A stretch of DNA of 64,000 bases from Candidatus Accumulibacter contiguus (GCF_012940005.1 NZ_SPMX01000022.1:1-64000); one strand, 5' to 3'; shown: positions 1 to 8,762, counted from the stretch's first letter. The notes: generated by a model from the sequence alone, not told the origin. Program-made: numbers and translations.

Positions 1-2
1 TT

Positions 3-170
3 GTTGTTTCGACACTGCATCACGTTGATTTCCTTCTGACCTGGAATTGCCGTCACATTGCCAATCCAGTGATTCAGGAAAAGATCGCCGTGTATCTTGA
101 ACAGTTCGAATTGTTCCTCCCGATCATATGCACCCCCGAGGAACTTCTTGGAGGAAGTGACGATGACTGA
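3..170 (+). CDS. PIN-domain toxin-like protein, C-terminal part (5' end outside window)
   Basis: An open frame enters from the left edge and ends with TGA at 168-170, giving 55 residues. It contains LLTWNCRHIAN and ends in ICTPEELLG, which I recognise as the C-terminal portion of a family of VapC-like PIN-domain proteins (type II toxin-antitoxin ribonucleases). The catalytic N-terminal acidic residues lie outside the window, so activity cannot be judged. The stop codon overlaps the ATG of the next gene at 163, consistent with translational coupling. An attC-like site downstream suggests the pair is an integron cassette. The assignment rests on recalled family resemblance. Confidence 0.6.
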   Translation, partial: VVSTLHHVDFLLTWNCRHIANPVIQEKIAVYLEQFELFLPIICTPEELLGGSDDD

Positions 171-369
171 CGAAATCATGATGGAAGTCCATGGCATCAA
201 GGATGCGATTGGCGCCAAGTATGGCAATAATCTGGACGCACTGTTCAAAGAGATACAACGTGGCGAGGCCAGACTGAAGGCGGCCGGCGTCCAGATTGTG
301 CCTCCCCCCGCCAATCCAACAAATTTGCCCAACACTGCATTGCAGCGGACTCGCTTCGCTCACCGCTGA
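163..369 (+). CDS. small partner protein of the PIN gene (68 aa)
   Basis: The ATG at 163 has a strong GGAGG Shine-Dalgarno 7-8 bases upstream, so I prefer it to the in-frame start at 97. The product begins MTDEIMMEVHGIKDAI and resembles short helical proteins (form xEIxxEVxxIRDAxxxxxGxDxxAL) that commonly follow PIN-type genes and may act as antitoxin or accessory protein. It overlaps the upstream gene by 8 bases. Its last residues (NTALQRTRFAHR) are encoded by the attC-like site, a usual feature of integron cassette genes. Antitoxin function is an inference from gene order only. Confidence 0.6.
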   Translation: MTDEIMMEVHGIKDAIGAKYGNNLDALFKEIQRGEARLKAAGVQIVPPPANPTNLPNTALQRTRFAHR

Positions 370-384
370 ATTTGAATGTTGGGC
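327..384 (+). repeat. attC-like integron recombination site
   Basis: The 58-bp element begins with GCCCAAC (327-333, fits RYYYAAC) and ends with GTTGGGC (378-384, fits GTTRRRY). These are the two outer core sites of an attC. Inside lies a second inverted pair, CAGCGG (343-348) with CCGCTG (363-368), so the strand folds into the expected stem with outer and inner arms. The small CDS stops at 369, inside the element. No integrase gene or attI is visible; the rest of the array would lie to the left. Confidence 0.65.
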
Positions 385-757
385 GTTGGCGCCACCAAGT
401 ATTCGTCGTGTGCTTGGCCACCGGCTGGGGTTCTTCGGGCAAAGCACGGGTCACCGTGGCGCTTGCCTGCGGTAGCGTGCCTGCCCGAACCAGGGCCGCC
501 TGGGTCGGGGGGGTACGAAGGGGGAGCGCTTTCGGTCGGCGCGCTGGCAGCGTGGCGTTTCGGGTCGGGCCGGTCCGTGGCCGCGTCGGGTCCGCCACAC
601 GAGCGGGAGGTTTTTGCTGGTTCCCCGTCCAACTTCTCATCACGCCAAGGCCCTGAAGTCCTTATTGAGCCTGAACTTCCAAACCCTCCCGAAGGCTAAG
701 ATTATGACCATCTAAAATATAGTTTGTCAGAGTAGCCTGGTCAGGCTGCGATCGCGC
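385..757. other. gene-poor stretch after the attC-like site
   Basis: About 370 bp. Open frames exist on both strands, but none has a Shine-Dalgarno sequence or a composition I recognise as protein. It would correspond to the next integron cassette, perhaps non-coding or degraded, yet I find no second attC core pair before 757. A short AT-richer patch at 705-730 precedes the stop of the minus-strand gene. I see no clear terminator. Confidence 0.4.
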
Positions 758-1546
758 TCAGCACAGGTCGGTCTTCTCCTCGTCGGCCACGACTTCGCGG
801 TAGACATGCCAGCTCGCGTGCCCCACCAGGGGCATGGTCACAATCAGCCCGAGAAACAGCGTTGCAAAACCGATGGCGGCAAGGACCGCGATGCAGGCAG
901 CCCAGAGCAGCATCGGGCCGGGGTTGCGAGCGCAGGCAAAGAGACTGGCGATCGCCGCCGTGATTGCATCGGTCTTGCGGTCGAGCATCATGGGCAGGGC
1001 GATGACACTGATTGCGAAAACGAAGCAGGCGAAGAAACCACCGACGGCAAAGTAGACGATCGCAAAGTCGGCTTGCTCGAAAGTCAGAACGGTGCGCACG
1101 ACTTCAGCAAAGCTGGGCAAGCCGCCGGCGAAGAAAAGCGCAAAGACAATGATCGACGCGCGCGCCCAGATCAGCAGGACCACCGCCAGCAGCGCTGCAA
1201 ACACGCCAATGTTGGCCAGATTCGGGCGCCAGGCGACGAGGGTCGGAGCCAATCGTGGCGGCTCGCCGATTTCGATGCGCCGACTCAGGTCGTAGAGCCC
1301 GAATGACAGAAAAGGGCCAAACAGCAGGAAGCCGGTCGCCAGCCCTGCAAAAAGTGCAGAGGCGTGCTCGAAAACCACCTGCATCAACCAGCCGGCGGCG
1401 GCAAAACACGTGCCGTAAAACAGACTGGCAAAGCCGCTCTGACGACAGTCATGCCAGCCGGCCTGCACCCAGCCGAAGACGGCTCTGGCATGGACCTGGC
1501 GGATGGTCGGGAAGCGGCTCGCGGTAGGGTCTGGTGTGTGGTTCAT
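758..1546 (-). CDS. DUF2189-type integral membrane protein
   Basis: The product is 262 aa from ATG 1546. A TTG at 1642 would add 32 residues, but that segment reads better as the remnant of another gene. Several hydrophobic stretches of 20-25 residues alternate with short loops (roughly residues 45-65, 70-95, 120-145, 170-195, 215-250), giving about six membrane spans. The segment after the first spans, LLFGPFLSFGLYDLSRR, matches the DUF2189 family of uncharacterised inner-membrane proteins. It lies downstream of the exonuclease gene on the same strand with about 120 bp between. The function is unknown. Confidence 0.7.
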   Translation of the reverse strand: MNHTPDPTASRFPTIRQVHARAVFGWVQAGWHDCRQSGFASLFYGTCFAAAGWLMQVVFEHASALFAGLATGFLLFGPFLSFGLYDLSRRIEIGEPPRLAPTLVAWRPNLANIGVFAALLAVVLLIWARASIIVFALFFAGGLPSFAEVVRTVLTFEQADFAIVYFAVGGFFACFVFAISVIALPMMLDRKTDAITAAIASLFACARNPGPMLLWAACIAVLAAIGFATLFLGLIVTMPLVGHASWHVYREVVADEEKTDLC

Positions 1547-1653
1547 CGGCTGGCTTCGCCATTCCCTGCCGAGTACTGGCACATCGGTGCGACCGCGATG
1601 CGCTTGGCGAGGGGGAGCTTGCCTGGTGATATTGGAGAACAAGGTTGGTTCAT
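1543..1653 (-). pseudogene. 5' remnant of an old-yellow-enzyme (NADH:flavin oxidoreductase) gene
   Basis: ATG at 1653 opens a 36-codon frame that includes RIAVAPMCQYSAGNGEAS and stops at TGA 1543-1545, overlapping the ATG of the DUF2189 gene. APMCQYSA with a preceding KRI is the characteristic N-terminal segment of XenA/YqjM-type old yellow enzymes, which normally continue with a WH-containing stretch. Here the frame ends instead, so only about the first tenth of the gene remains. The frame is distinct from that of DUF2189. I call it from the motif alone. Confidence 0.55.
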
Positions 1654-1663
1654 GATGGGTCCT

Positions 1664-2308
1664 TCAGGGGTGTGTCAGAGGGTTCAAGCCAGGCCAGGTG
1701 CGTCGCTTGAAGCTGTCGACGAACTTGTCGAGCGTCTTGCAGGGCGCGGTCTGGATGCGCCGCATCAGATCCAGCGGCACCTCGGGCAGGGCGAAGTCGT
1801 GCTGCAACTTCTGCTCCATGCGCAGCCAGAGCAGGGCGGTCATTTCGGCATCGGCCAGCGCCCGGTGGTACTGGCCGGTCGCTTCGATGCGGGTGTGCGC
1901 GATCAATGTTGCCAGGCGGTGATTGGGCGCTTCCGGATAGACGCGGCGGGCCACTTTCATCGAACAGAGCAGCCCGGTCGGACAGGATTCACCGATGCGG
2001 TCGAGTTCGGCGCTGAGGAAGCCGTGGTCGAAAGAGGCATTGTGGGCGACCAGCGGACGCCCGGCGATGAAGTCGAACAACTGGCGCATCACCGTCTCGG
2101 CCTTGGGCGCCTGGCGGATCATCAGGTTGCTGATGCCGGTCAGTTGCTGGACGAAGAGTGGAATCTGGCGGCCGCCGTTCATCAGGCTCTGAAAACGGTC
2201 GATGATTCCCGTTTCGTCGATCACCACCGCCGCGACCTCGGTGGCCCGGTCGCCCATCATCGCCGACAGTCCGGTGGTTTCAAAGTCGATGATCACCCGT
2301 TCACGCAT
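1664..2308 (-). CDS. DEDDh-family 3'-5' exonuclease (DnaQ/epsilon-like)
   Basis: The product is 214 aa from ATG 2308, chosen because GGAGG sits four bases upstream; TTG 2362 and ATG 2320 are alternatives. The exonuclease motifs are complete: Exo I D8-x-E10 in IIDFETTGL, Exo II D94 in NASFDHGFL, and Exo III H148 with D153 in YHRALADAE, which makes it the DEDDh subtype like the polymerase III epsilon subunit and RNase T. It is far shorter than polymerase-fused forms, so it is a stand-alone nuclease that would trim 3' ends of DNA or RNA using two metal ions. It directly follows the SWIM-SNF2 gene; if the TTG is used, the two genes overlap by four bases. Confidence 0.8.
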   Translation of the reverse strand: MRERVIIDFETTGLSAMMGDRATEVAAVVIDETGIIDRFQSLMNGGRQIPLFVQQLTGISNLMIRQAPKAETVMRQLFDFIAGRPLVAHNASFDHGFLSAELDRIGESCPTGLLCSMKVARRVYPEAPNHRLATLIAHTRIEATGQYHRALADAEMTALLWLRMEQKLQHDFALPEVPLDLMRRIQTAPCKTLDKFVDSFKRRTWPGLNPLTHP

Positions 2309-2358
2309 ACCGCCTCCCATCCTTTCCTCAAAATCTGCTCGATTCTGCCTGTTGGTAC

Positions 2359-5300
2359 TCAATGCAGGGTGAACAGTTCTTCGAGTTCATCGCTGCCGAG
2401 ATTGCCGATCCATTGTTCGCCGGCGCCGACGGTCAGGTCGGCGAGTTCGCGCTTGGCGCGGATCATGTCGTTGATGCGTTCTTCAAAAGTGGCGCGGGTG
2501 ATCAGGCGATGCACCTGTACATTCTGTTGCTGGCCGATACGGTAAGCGCGGTCGGTGGCCTGTGCCTCGACCGCCGGGTTCCACCACAGGTCGTAGTGGA
2601 TCACGTTGGCCGCCGCCGTCAGGTTGAGACCGGTGCCACCGGCCTTCAGCGAGAGGATGAACACCCGCTCGGTGCGATCGTTCTGGAAACGTTCGACCAG
2701 GGCATCGCGCCGGATGCGCGTCAGGCCACCGTGCAGGAACAGCGGTTCGCGTCGCTGCCGTTCGCGCAGCCAGCCACAGAGCAGTTCGCCCATTTCGCGG
2801 AACTGCGTGAACACCAGCACCTTGCCCAGGCTCGCGTGGATGTCTTCGATCAGTTCGAGGAAACGTACGGCCTTGCCCGACAGCGCTGCGTCGGCATCTC
2901 CCTGTTTTAGGTACTGCGCCGGGTGGTTGCAGATCTGCTTCAGCGCCAGGATCATCTGCAGCACCAGCCCCTGCCGCCGGAAGGTCTCCGATTCGCCAGC
3001 AATGGTCTGCAATCCTTCCTGTACCACCGATTCGTACAGCGCGGTTTGCGCCCTCGACAGGCTGCAGTACTGATCCTGCTCGATCTTGTCCGGCAGGTCA
3101 CTGATGATCGTCTTGTCGGACTTCAGCCGGCGCAGCAGGAAGGGGGCGGTGACACGCCGGAAGCGCTGCACCACCTGCTGGTCGTGATCGGTCTGGATCG
3201 GCAGCGCGTATTCCCTGACGAACTGCGGCAGTTTGCCAAGATAGCCGCGGTTGGCGAAGTCCATGATGCTCCAGTATTCCGAGAGACGGTTCTCGACCGG
3301 TGTGCCGCTCATGGCAATGCAGGTCGTCGCCGGGATGGCCTTGACGGCCCGGGTCTGGGCGGTCGCCGGGTTCTTGATGTTCTGCGCTTCGTCGACGATG
3401 ACCACCCGCCAGGGCAAGGACTTCAGCGCGGCGCCCTCGCTGCGCGCGACGCCATAAGTGGTGAGCAGCAGGTCCGGTCGCTGCTCCCCCGGACGTGTCG
3501 CGAGTTCGCGGCGGCTGCCGTGGAAAACGGCAACGCTCAATTCCGGGGCGAAGCGGGCGAGTTCCTTCTGCCAGTTGGTCAACAGGCTGGTAGGAACCAC
3601 CACCAGCACTCTGGCCTCGGCCAGGGCGCCATCCTCCTTGAGTTTCTGCAGCATCGCGATCACTTGCACGGTCTTGCCGAGCCCCATGTCGTCGGCGATG
3701 ACGCTGCCGAAGCCGAGCCGGGCATTGCGATAGAGCCAGGCGTAACCGCGCTCCTGGTAAGGGCGCAGCCTTGCCTGCAGGGCCGCCGGCAGGGCGACCG
3801 CGCCGGCTTCCAGCAACTGCTGCAGCAATTGCTGCGCCGCGGCATCGAGGCCGATCGGCGCGCCCGCGTATTCACCAGCGAGAGCGACGCGCAGCAGTTC
3901 GCTGCCGGGGAGTTCGGTGGAGTGCGCGAGCCGGGCACGCAGACGCTCGATCTCGGCCGGGTCGAGATAGACATAAGTGCCCTTGAAGCGGATCACGCCG
4001 GTCGCCTCGCGCACCAGCCGTTCGAACTCCTCGCGCGACAGCAGATACTCGCCGACCGCCACCCGCCAGTCAAAGGCGAAGACGTCATCGGCGTTGAAGA
4101 AGCCGCCGCTGTCCGGTGCCTGACCCTTGATCTGCAGTGACAGGCGTGGCCGCAGCAGACGCTCCAGCGCTTTCGGAAGCAGCGTCCGGATGCCGAGCAG
4201 ACGCAGCACCGGCAGGGTGTCGAAGAGCAGGTCCGGCAGCTCGTCGGCGGCAATGCGCAGCGGTATGCGCGCGCCGGCACTGACATAGCGGTTGAGCGGC
4301 GGATAGAACTCGGCGAGCAGCGCCACCGTTTGCAGAATCCCGAAACGTGCCTGCGACCAGGCAGGATCGCGGAGTACGGTCGCCAGAGCGACCGGCACTT
4401 CGAGGGCATTGTTGCTTTCCGCGGCCAGTGCCAGCGCAAAGTCACCGGCATCACCGTCATCGCTGGCGGCACACTCGTCGAGGCAGAGCACCGGCGCGTG
4501 CTCACGGCGGGCAAGATGAAAGCGTGCCAGCCAGGCGTGGATGCCGGCGGCAATCGACCCTTCGCCGGGTCCGTCGTAGCGCGCGCGTCCGCTGACGAAG
4601 AACAGCGCCAGCGTTTTGTCGCCGGCGGGTTTCTCCTGGCCGGCCCCGCAGTACGCGTGGATGAAGTGATCGAGAAGCAGCGAGCACAGCGTCGTCGCCT
4701 GCGCCTCGGCGCTCAGGGCAAGCGTCTTGCGGCCCTGGCGCAGTAGCACCCGTCCGGGCGGCAACCCATCCTGAACCCGCTGCATCAGTTCGCGTACTGC
4801 CGGATCGAGGGTCGCCGGCAGCCAGCGCAGACCAGCCTCGTGCCCCTGTAGCGAGAAGATCTGCGGGACGACTGCGCCGCGGGCGAGCAGGTGCAGGGCC
4901 AGCAATCGCAACGGCTGCAGTGCCGCGAGTTCGGGCTGGAAGTCGGGCAGGCGGGCTGGGGAGAGGTTCGCGAGAGTCGCCAACAACGCCGGCCAGTCGC
5001 TGATCCCGGCGACTCCGCTGAGCGTGCACGCATACTCGGAGTTGATCACCAGGCATGGGCGGTCGTCGGGCGAGAGTCCGCCGGTCTCGTCGCCTGGCGC
5101 CGCGGCGAGCGCCTGCCGGGCCGCTTTCGCGACGCGTGCCAGCAAACGCCCCATGAGCATGCGGAAGTCTCCCGTCGGGAAGAACGGCGGTTGCGCCGAC
5201 AGGACGCGCAGCAGCGGTTCGGACAGAGCCGGCACGAGCGAGAAATCGATGCCGTCGAGCAGTTCGGCATCGGCGCTCACCCGCTCGTCGCCGGTGGGCA

Positions 5301-5868
5301 GGAGTTCGCTCAGGGCGGGCAGCGCGCTGCCGGCATCTTGACCGAGCTGAATGTCGCGCGACTTGAGGGCGGCGGCGAGGTCGATCCCGCGCAGGGAAAA
5401 CACCAGGAAGGGATTGCCGTCGATCTCCCGACTCAACAGATAGATCGCCGCCGCCAGGTGCTTGCACGGCACCGCCCAGTCCGGGCACGAACAGCGCAGG
5501 TCGAGATCCTGCCAGCGGGTCGGGAAGACGGCGATGCCAAGTTCGCTGGCCAGCGCCAGCACTGCCGGATCGAGTTGCCGATTGAGCATCTGGGCGATCA
5601 GCGCGGGGTCGGCAGCAATCCGGTCGAGCAGGCGGGTCACGGCGCGTGCCGCGATCGGCGGCACGGTGATGGTCACCCGGTAGGGCTGGATGCGCGAACC
5701 CTGCACGCTGGCCAGGATCGTGCCACCGCTGACCGTCAGGTTCCTGACCGCGCCCTTTTTGGCGTAGCTGCGACCACGTGGCAGGCGGTTGGCGAAATCG
5801 ATCTGGGTCAGGGCGTTGAGCCATTGCTTGCCCCACCAGGTCTGTCCAAATGCCGAATGGGTCAACAT
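2359..5868 (-). CDS. SWIM zinc-finger SNF2-family helicase/ATPase
   Basis: The product is 1169 aa from ATG 5868, where TWWGKQWL follows as in related proteins; ATG 5910 would add 14 unusual residues. The N-terminal part carries a SWIM zinc finger, CSCPDWAVPCKH, around residues 125-140. A long middle region follows. The C-terminal half holds the SNF2 ATPase: Walker A in DDMGLGKT, the DEAQ box, SGTPVENRL, and a helicase C lobe with SLKAGGTGLNL and TDRAYRIGQ. Such proteins translocate on double-stranded DNA and remodel DNA-protein complexes; their bacterial role is poorly defined. The stop at 2359 touches the exonuclease frame. Confidence 0.85.
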   Translation of the reverse strand: MLTHSAFGQTWWGKQWLNALTQIDFANRLPRGRSYAKKGAVRNLTVSGGTILASVQGSRIQPYRVTITVPPIAARAVTRLLDRIAADPALIAQMLNRQLDPAVLALASELGIAVFPTRWQDLDLRCSCPDWAVPCKHLAAAIYLLSREIDGNPFLVFSLRGIDLAAALKSRDIQLGQDAGSALPALSELLPTGDERVSADAELLDGIDFSLVPALSEPLLRVLSAQPPFFPTGDFRMLMGRLLARVAKAARQALAAAPGDETGGLSPDDRPCLVINSEYACTLSGVAGISDWPALLATLANLSPARLPDFQPELAALQPLRLLALHLLARGAVVPQIFSLQGHEAGLRWLPATLDPAVRELMQRVQDGLPPGRVLLRQGRKTLALSAEAQATTLCSLLLDHFIHAYCGAGQEKPAGDKTLALFFVSGRARYDGPGEGSIAAGIHAWLARFHLARREHAPVLCLDECAASDDGDAGDFALALAAESNNALEVPVALATVLRDPAWSQARFGILQTVALLAEFYPPLNRYVSAGARIPLRIAADELPDLLFDTLPVLRLLGIRTLLPKALERLLRPRLSLQIKGQAPDSGGFFNADDVFAFDWRVAVGEYLLSREEFERLVREATGVIRFKGTYVYLDPAEIERLRARLAHSTELPGSELLRVALAGEYAGAPIGLDAAAQQLLQQLLEAGAVALPAALQARLRPYQERGYAWLYRNARLGFGSVIADDMGLGKTVQVIAMLQKLKEDGALAEARVLVVVPTSLLTNWQKELARFAPELSVAVFHGSRRELATRPGEQRPDLLLTTYGVARSEGAALKSLPWRVVIVDEAQNIKNPATAQTRAVKAIPATTCIAMSGTPVENRLSEYWSIMDFANRGYLGKLPQFVREYALPIQTDHDQQVVQRFRRVTAPFLLRRLKSDKTIISDLPDKIEQDQYCSLSRAQTALYESVVQEGLQTIAGESETFRRQGLVLQMILALKQICNHPAQYLKQGDADAALSGKAVRFLELIEDIHASLGKVLVFTQFREMGELLCGWLRERQRREPLFLHGGLTRIRRDALVERFQNDRTERVFILSLKAGGTGLNLTAAANVIHYDLWWNPAVEAQATDRAYRIGQQQNVQVHRLITRATFEERINDMIRAKRELADLTVGAGEQWIGNLGSDELEELFTLH

Positions 5869-6098
5869 TGCGCTGTCATCATCGGGGCAGAGAAGACAGA
5901 CGACGCCCATCGCATTGCCCGCCTACCGGTGACCATCGGCAAGTGCCTGTGGCGGTCGTGACCAGCCCTTTGCTGATGACCGATGTAGGTTCCATCTCGC
6001 GCTCCTCCTCATACCCGTCAGGGATTGTAGCGAACTTATGCGCTTGGCGGAGCCATGTTTTCTTTCATGATCGGGGGTGCCTGAAAAAGTCATGACCG

Positions 6099-7733
6099 TT
6101 AGCGGCGCGCGTGCGATATCTGGCGCGACAGCGCGATCAGCGGCAGCAGGCCGACGGCGACAATCGCCAGCGAGACGCTGGCCGCTTCGGCGAGTCGCTC
6201 GTCGGAAGCGAGCGTGTAGGCCTGCGTCGCCAGCGTATCGAAATCGAAAGGGCGCATCACCAGCGTCGCCGGCAACTCCTTCATCACATCGACGAACACC
6301 AGCAGGCAGGCCGTGAACAGGCTGCCACGCAGAATCGGCAGATGCACTCGCCGCAGTGTCGCCGCCTGGCCGAGTCCCAGGCTACGCGCCGCGTCGTCCA
6401 TGCTGACGGTGATTTTTGCCAGACTGGTGCCCACCGACTGCAGGGCGACCGCCAGGAAGCGCACCAGATAGGCATAGACCAGGGCGGCGATGCCACCGGT
6501 GATCAGCAGCCCCGGGTTGTCGCCAAACCAGTTCTGCCATTGCCCGGCCAGCCAGTGGTCGAGACGCGTCACCGGGATCAGTACACCGACGGCGATCACC
6601 GAACCCGGTACCGCGTAGCCCAGGCTGACCAGACGATTGAGTGTCGGCGCCAGCAGCCCGTTTGACAGGCGCGCACCATAGGCAAGCAGCACCGCCAGGG
6701 CAACGGCGATGATCGCGGTCAATCCTGCGAGCAGGAAACTGTTGCGCGCCAGAGCGACGAAATGCGCGCCGAACTGCGCATCGACGTCGGTTAGCGCCAG
6801 TCGCAGCAGCAGCCAGGCAGGCAGCAGAAAGCCAATGCCCAGCGGCACGGCGCAGCTTGCCATGGCCAGCCAGCCTCGCCAGCCCGGCAAGCGCTGACGG
6901 GCGATCGATCGCCGGCGTCCGCTGGTGTTGTGAAAACGCGAACGACCGCGTGAAGCGTGTTCGATCAGCAGCAGCACGATGACAAAAGCGAGCAGCGCCG
7001 CTGCCAGTTGCGCGGCCGCAATTCGATCGCCAAGAGAGAACCAGGCACGATAGATGCCGGTAGTGAAGGTCTGCACGCCGAAGTAGGAAACCGTCCCGTA
7101 GTCGGCGAGTGTTTCCATCAATGCCAGGGTTGCGCCGGCTACGATCGCAGGCCTGGCCAGCGGCAGGGAGAGCCGGAAGAAGCTGCGCCAGGAGCCGAAA
7201 CCGAGGCTGCGCGAGGCTTCCAACATGCCGCTGGCGCGCTCGCTGAAAGTCGTACGCGTCAGCAGATAGACATACGGGTAGAGGACGAAAACAAACATGG
7301 TGACCGCACCGGCGAGGCTGCGTACCTCGGGAAACCAGTAGTCTGCCTTGCTCCAGCCGAAGAATTCGCGCAGGAAGCTCTGCAGCGGGCCGACAAACTG
7401 CAGAAAGTCGGTATACACATAAGCCAGCACATAAGCCGGCATGGCCATCGGCAATACCAGTGCCCACTCGAAGACACGCCGCCCCGGAAAGTCGTGCATT
7501 GCCGTCAGCCATGCCGTGGCCACCCCGACGACGATCACTCCGAGGGCGACAGCGAGACACAACACCAGGGTATTCGCCACGTAGTCCGGCAGCACCGTCG
7601 CCGCCAGATGCGACCAGGTTGCGCTGGTCCCGCCGCTGAGGATATTGGTCAGAACGCTCGCCACCGGCAAACCAACCAGGGCAGCGACGGCAGCAGAGAT
7701 GGCGAGCAGGGGATTGAGGCGCGGCTTGATCAT
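6099..7733 (-). CDS. ABC transporter permease, iron(III)/FbpB type
   Basis: The product is 544 aa with about twelve predicted membrane spans in two similar halves, each carrying the cytoplasmic EAA loop that contacts the ATPase: EASRSLGFG near residue 190 and DAARSLGLG near residue 445. This fused-permease layout is typical of FbpB/SfuB/ThiP. YAVPGSVIAVG and the overall pattern point to the ferric iron (Fbp/Fut) subgroup. No binding protein or ATPase gene is adjacent, so its partners must be encoded elsewhere. The upstream region has a TATAAT on the minus strand embedded in a Fur-box-like sequence, which supports iron regulation. Confidence 0.8.
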   Translation of the reverse strand: MIKPRLNPLLAISAAVAALVGLPVASVLTNILSGGTSATWSHLAATVLPDYVANTLVLCLAVALGVIVVGVATAWLTAMHDFPGRRVFEWALVLPMAMPAYVLAYVYTDFLQFVGPLQSFLREFFGWSKADYWFPEVRSLAGAVTMFVFVLYPYVYLLTRTTFSERASGMLEASRSLGFGSWRSFFRLSLPLARPAIVAGATLALMETLADYGTVSYFGVQTFTTGIYRAWFSLGDRIAAAQLAAALLAFVIVLLLIEHASRGRSRFHNTSGRRRSIARQRLPGWRGWLAMASCAVPLGIGFLLPAWLLLRLALTDVDAQFGAHFVALARNSFLLAGLTAIIAVALAVLLAYGARLSNGLLAPTLNRLVSLGYAVPGSVIAVGVLIPVTRLDHWLAGQWQNWFGDNPGLLITGGIAALVYAYLVRFLAVALQSVGTSLAKITVSMDDAARSLGLGQAATLRRVHLPILRGSLFTACLLVFVDVMKELPATLVMRPFDFDTLATQAYTLASDERLAEAASVSLAIVAVGLLPLIALSRQISHARR

Positions 7734-7945
7734 GGTTCTATGCGTAAATGAGAATTATAAGCGGCGTGGAAGGTATCATTCTTCTCATCCGTAGCGTTAC
7801 CGTGAAAGAAGCGGTTATGCATTCGCTGCGATAGGCGCTCGTACACCCTTTCGTCGACCGTACCCTGGTGAACCAAGTTCAGCATGTCGACTGTTGAACG
7901 GACTTGACCGAAGCGCTTGATGCGGCCAATTCGCTGTTCAAGTCG
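7730..7945 (-). pseudogene. C-terminal fragment of a SNF2-like helicase
   Basis: The minus-strand frame from about 7942 to 7808 encodes LEQRIGRIKRFGQ and GTVDERVYERLSQRMHNRF, the motif VI and post-motif VI region of SNF2/DEAH helicases such as those of DrmD type. Everything upstream of motif VI is missing. Downstream of HNRF the sequence departs from the family and stops at 7730. It abuts a damaged AAA gene in the opposite orientation, so the join near 7945-7955 is probably a deletion breakpoint. Confidence 0.6.
7745..7763 (-). promoter_or_regulatory. possible promoter with Fur-like site ahead of the iron permease
   Basis: The minus strand has TATAAT at 7754-7759, about 20 bases before the ATG at 7733. 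The plus-strand text ATGAGAATTAT (7748-7758) matches a large part of the Fur consensus core ATGATAATCAT. The -35 region 17 bases away (AGAATG) is a poor match. A repressor bound here would cover the -10 box. The overlap is visible; Fur control is inferred from it and from the transporter class. Confidence 0.3.
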
Positions 7946-7956
7946 GGTTAAGCAAT

Positions 7957-8482
7957 TTGCTGATCGAGCCTGCGCCGGCACCGGCTTGGTCGCTCGATGA
8001 CTTTCCGCATCTGGCCACCGCCGGGCAGCGGCTGGTAACCGTACTGAAGCGCGCTGCTCAGGATGGCGTGGCTGGAGTCAATGGTCTGTTGTTCGGCCCG
8101 CCCGGCACCGGCAAGACCGAGTTCGCCCATGTGCTGGCCGATGCGCTCGACCGCGAACTGGTGGTCCGACAGTCTTCCGACCTGGTGTCGAAGTATGTCG
8201 GCGAAACCGAGCAGAACATTGCGCGGCTGTTCAATACCGTGGATGCCGAAGTCATTGCCCCAGCGTGCGGCGATGTTTGCCCGCGAAGCCCTGGGCGACA
8301 TTGGCCTAGCCGAAGGTTTGCCGGCGCCGATGCTCAATCGCCTGACCACACAGGAGCAATTGACGGCGGGTGATTTTGCCAATGTCTGCCGGCAACGGGA
8401 ACTGTTGGACGAGGCTCTGATGCCGGAGGAATTTCTGCGACTACTGGTGCAGGAATGTCGCTGGAAATCGGTGGCCGCGTAA
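7957..8482 (+). pseudogene. internally deleted and frameshifted AAA+ ATPase gene
   Basis: The first part, in one frame, encodes WSLDDFPHL, then a Walker A loop LLFGPPGTGKTEF, then KYVGETEQNIARLF. From about 8255 recognisable sequence continues in another frame (FAREALGDIGLAEG, LTAGDFANVCRQ, PEEFLRLLVQEC), ending at 8482. That second part corresponds to the C-terminal end of such ATPases. The Walker B, sensor and arginine-finger regions that should lie between are absent. The 5' end is also missing, since recognisable sequence begins abruptly at about 7955. The product cannot be an active ATPase. Confidence 0.65.
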
Positions 8483-8545
8483 TCGGATGGCAGTATCCGT
8501 GTTCGATCAAGAGATTGGCGAACCCGCGATCCGCCATCACTAAAT

Positions 8546-8568
8546 CGGGGCAAGAAAATTCTGCCCCG
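8546..8568. terminator. possible hairpin terminator
   Basis: CGGGGCA (8546-8552) pairs perfectly with TGCCCCG (8562-8568) around a nine-base loop and is followed by a short T tract (GTTT). It sits after the broken AAA gene. The short T run makes it a modest terminator. Confidence 0.35.
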
Positions 8569-8609
8569 GTTTACAGCACAGCTGTGGCAAGAGTTTGCGA
8601 GGAGTGCAA

Positions 8610-8762
8610 ATGTCTCATCCTGAACCGCCTGCAGCGCATCGGGAGGTTGTCTTCTGCCTGAGTTTTGGGTACATTCGCGGCCTTGCGTTGCAAGGGTTCG
8701 CAACGCCGGGCCTGGTCCACGATATTGCGACCATCGCGCTGCTCTACGGCTGCTGGCAGTAG
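8610..8762 (+). CDS. possible small protein (50 aa), unknown
   Basis: ATG 8610 is preceded by GAGGAG at a good distance. The 50-residue product begins MSHPEPPAAHREVVFC and contains a moderately hydrophobic stretch (LALQGFATPGLVHDIATIALLYG). It stops at TAG 8760. The same frame then stays open into the glycosyltransferase gene, so the TAG is the only interruption between them. I do not recognise a family; it may be a non-functional remnant. Confidence 0.25.
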   Translation: MSHPEPPAAHREVVFCLSFGYIRGLALQGFATPGLVHDIATIALLYGCWQ

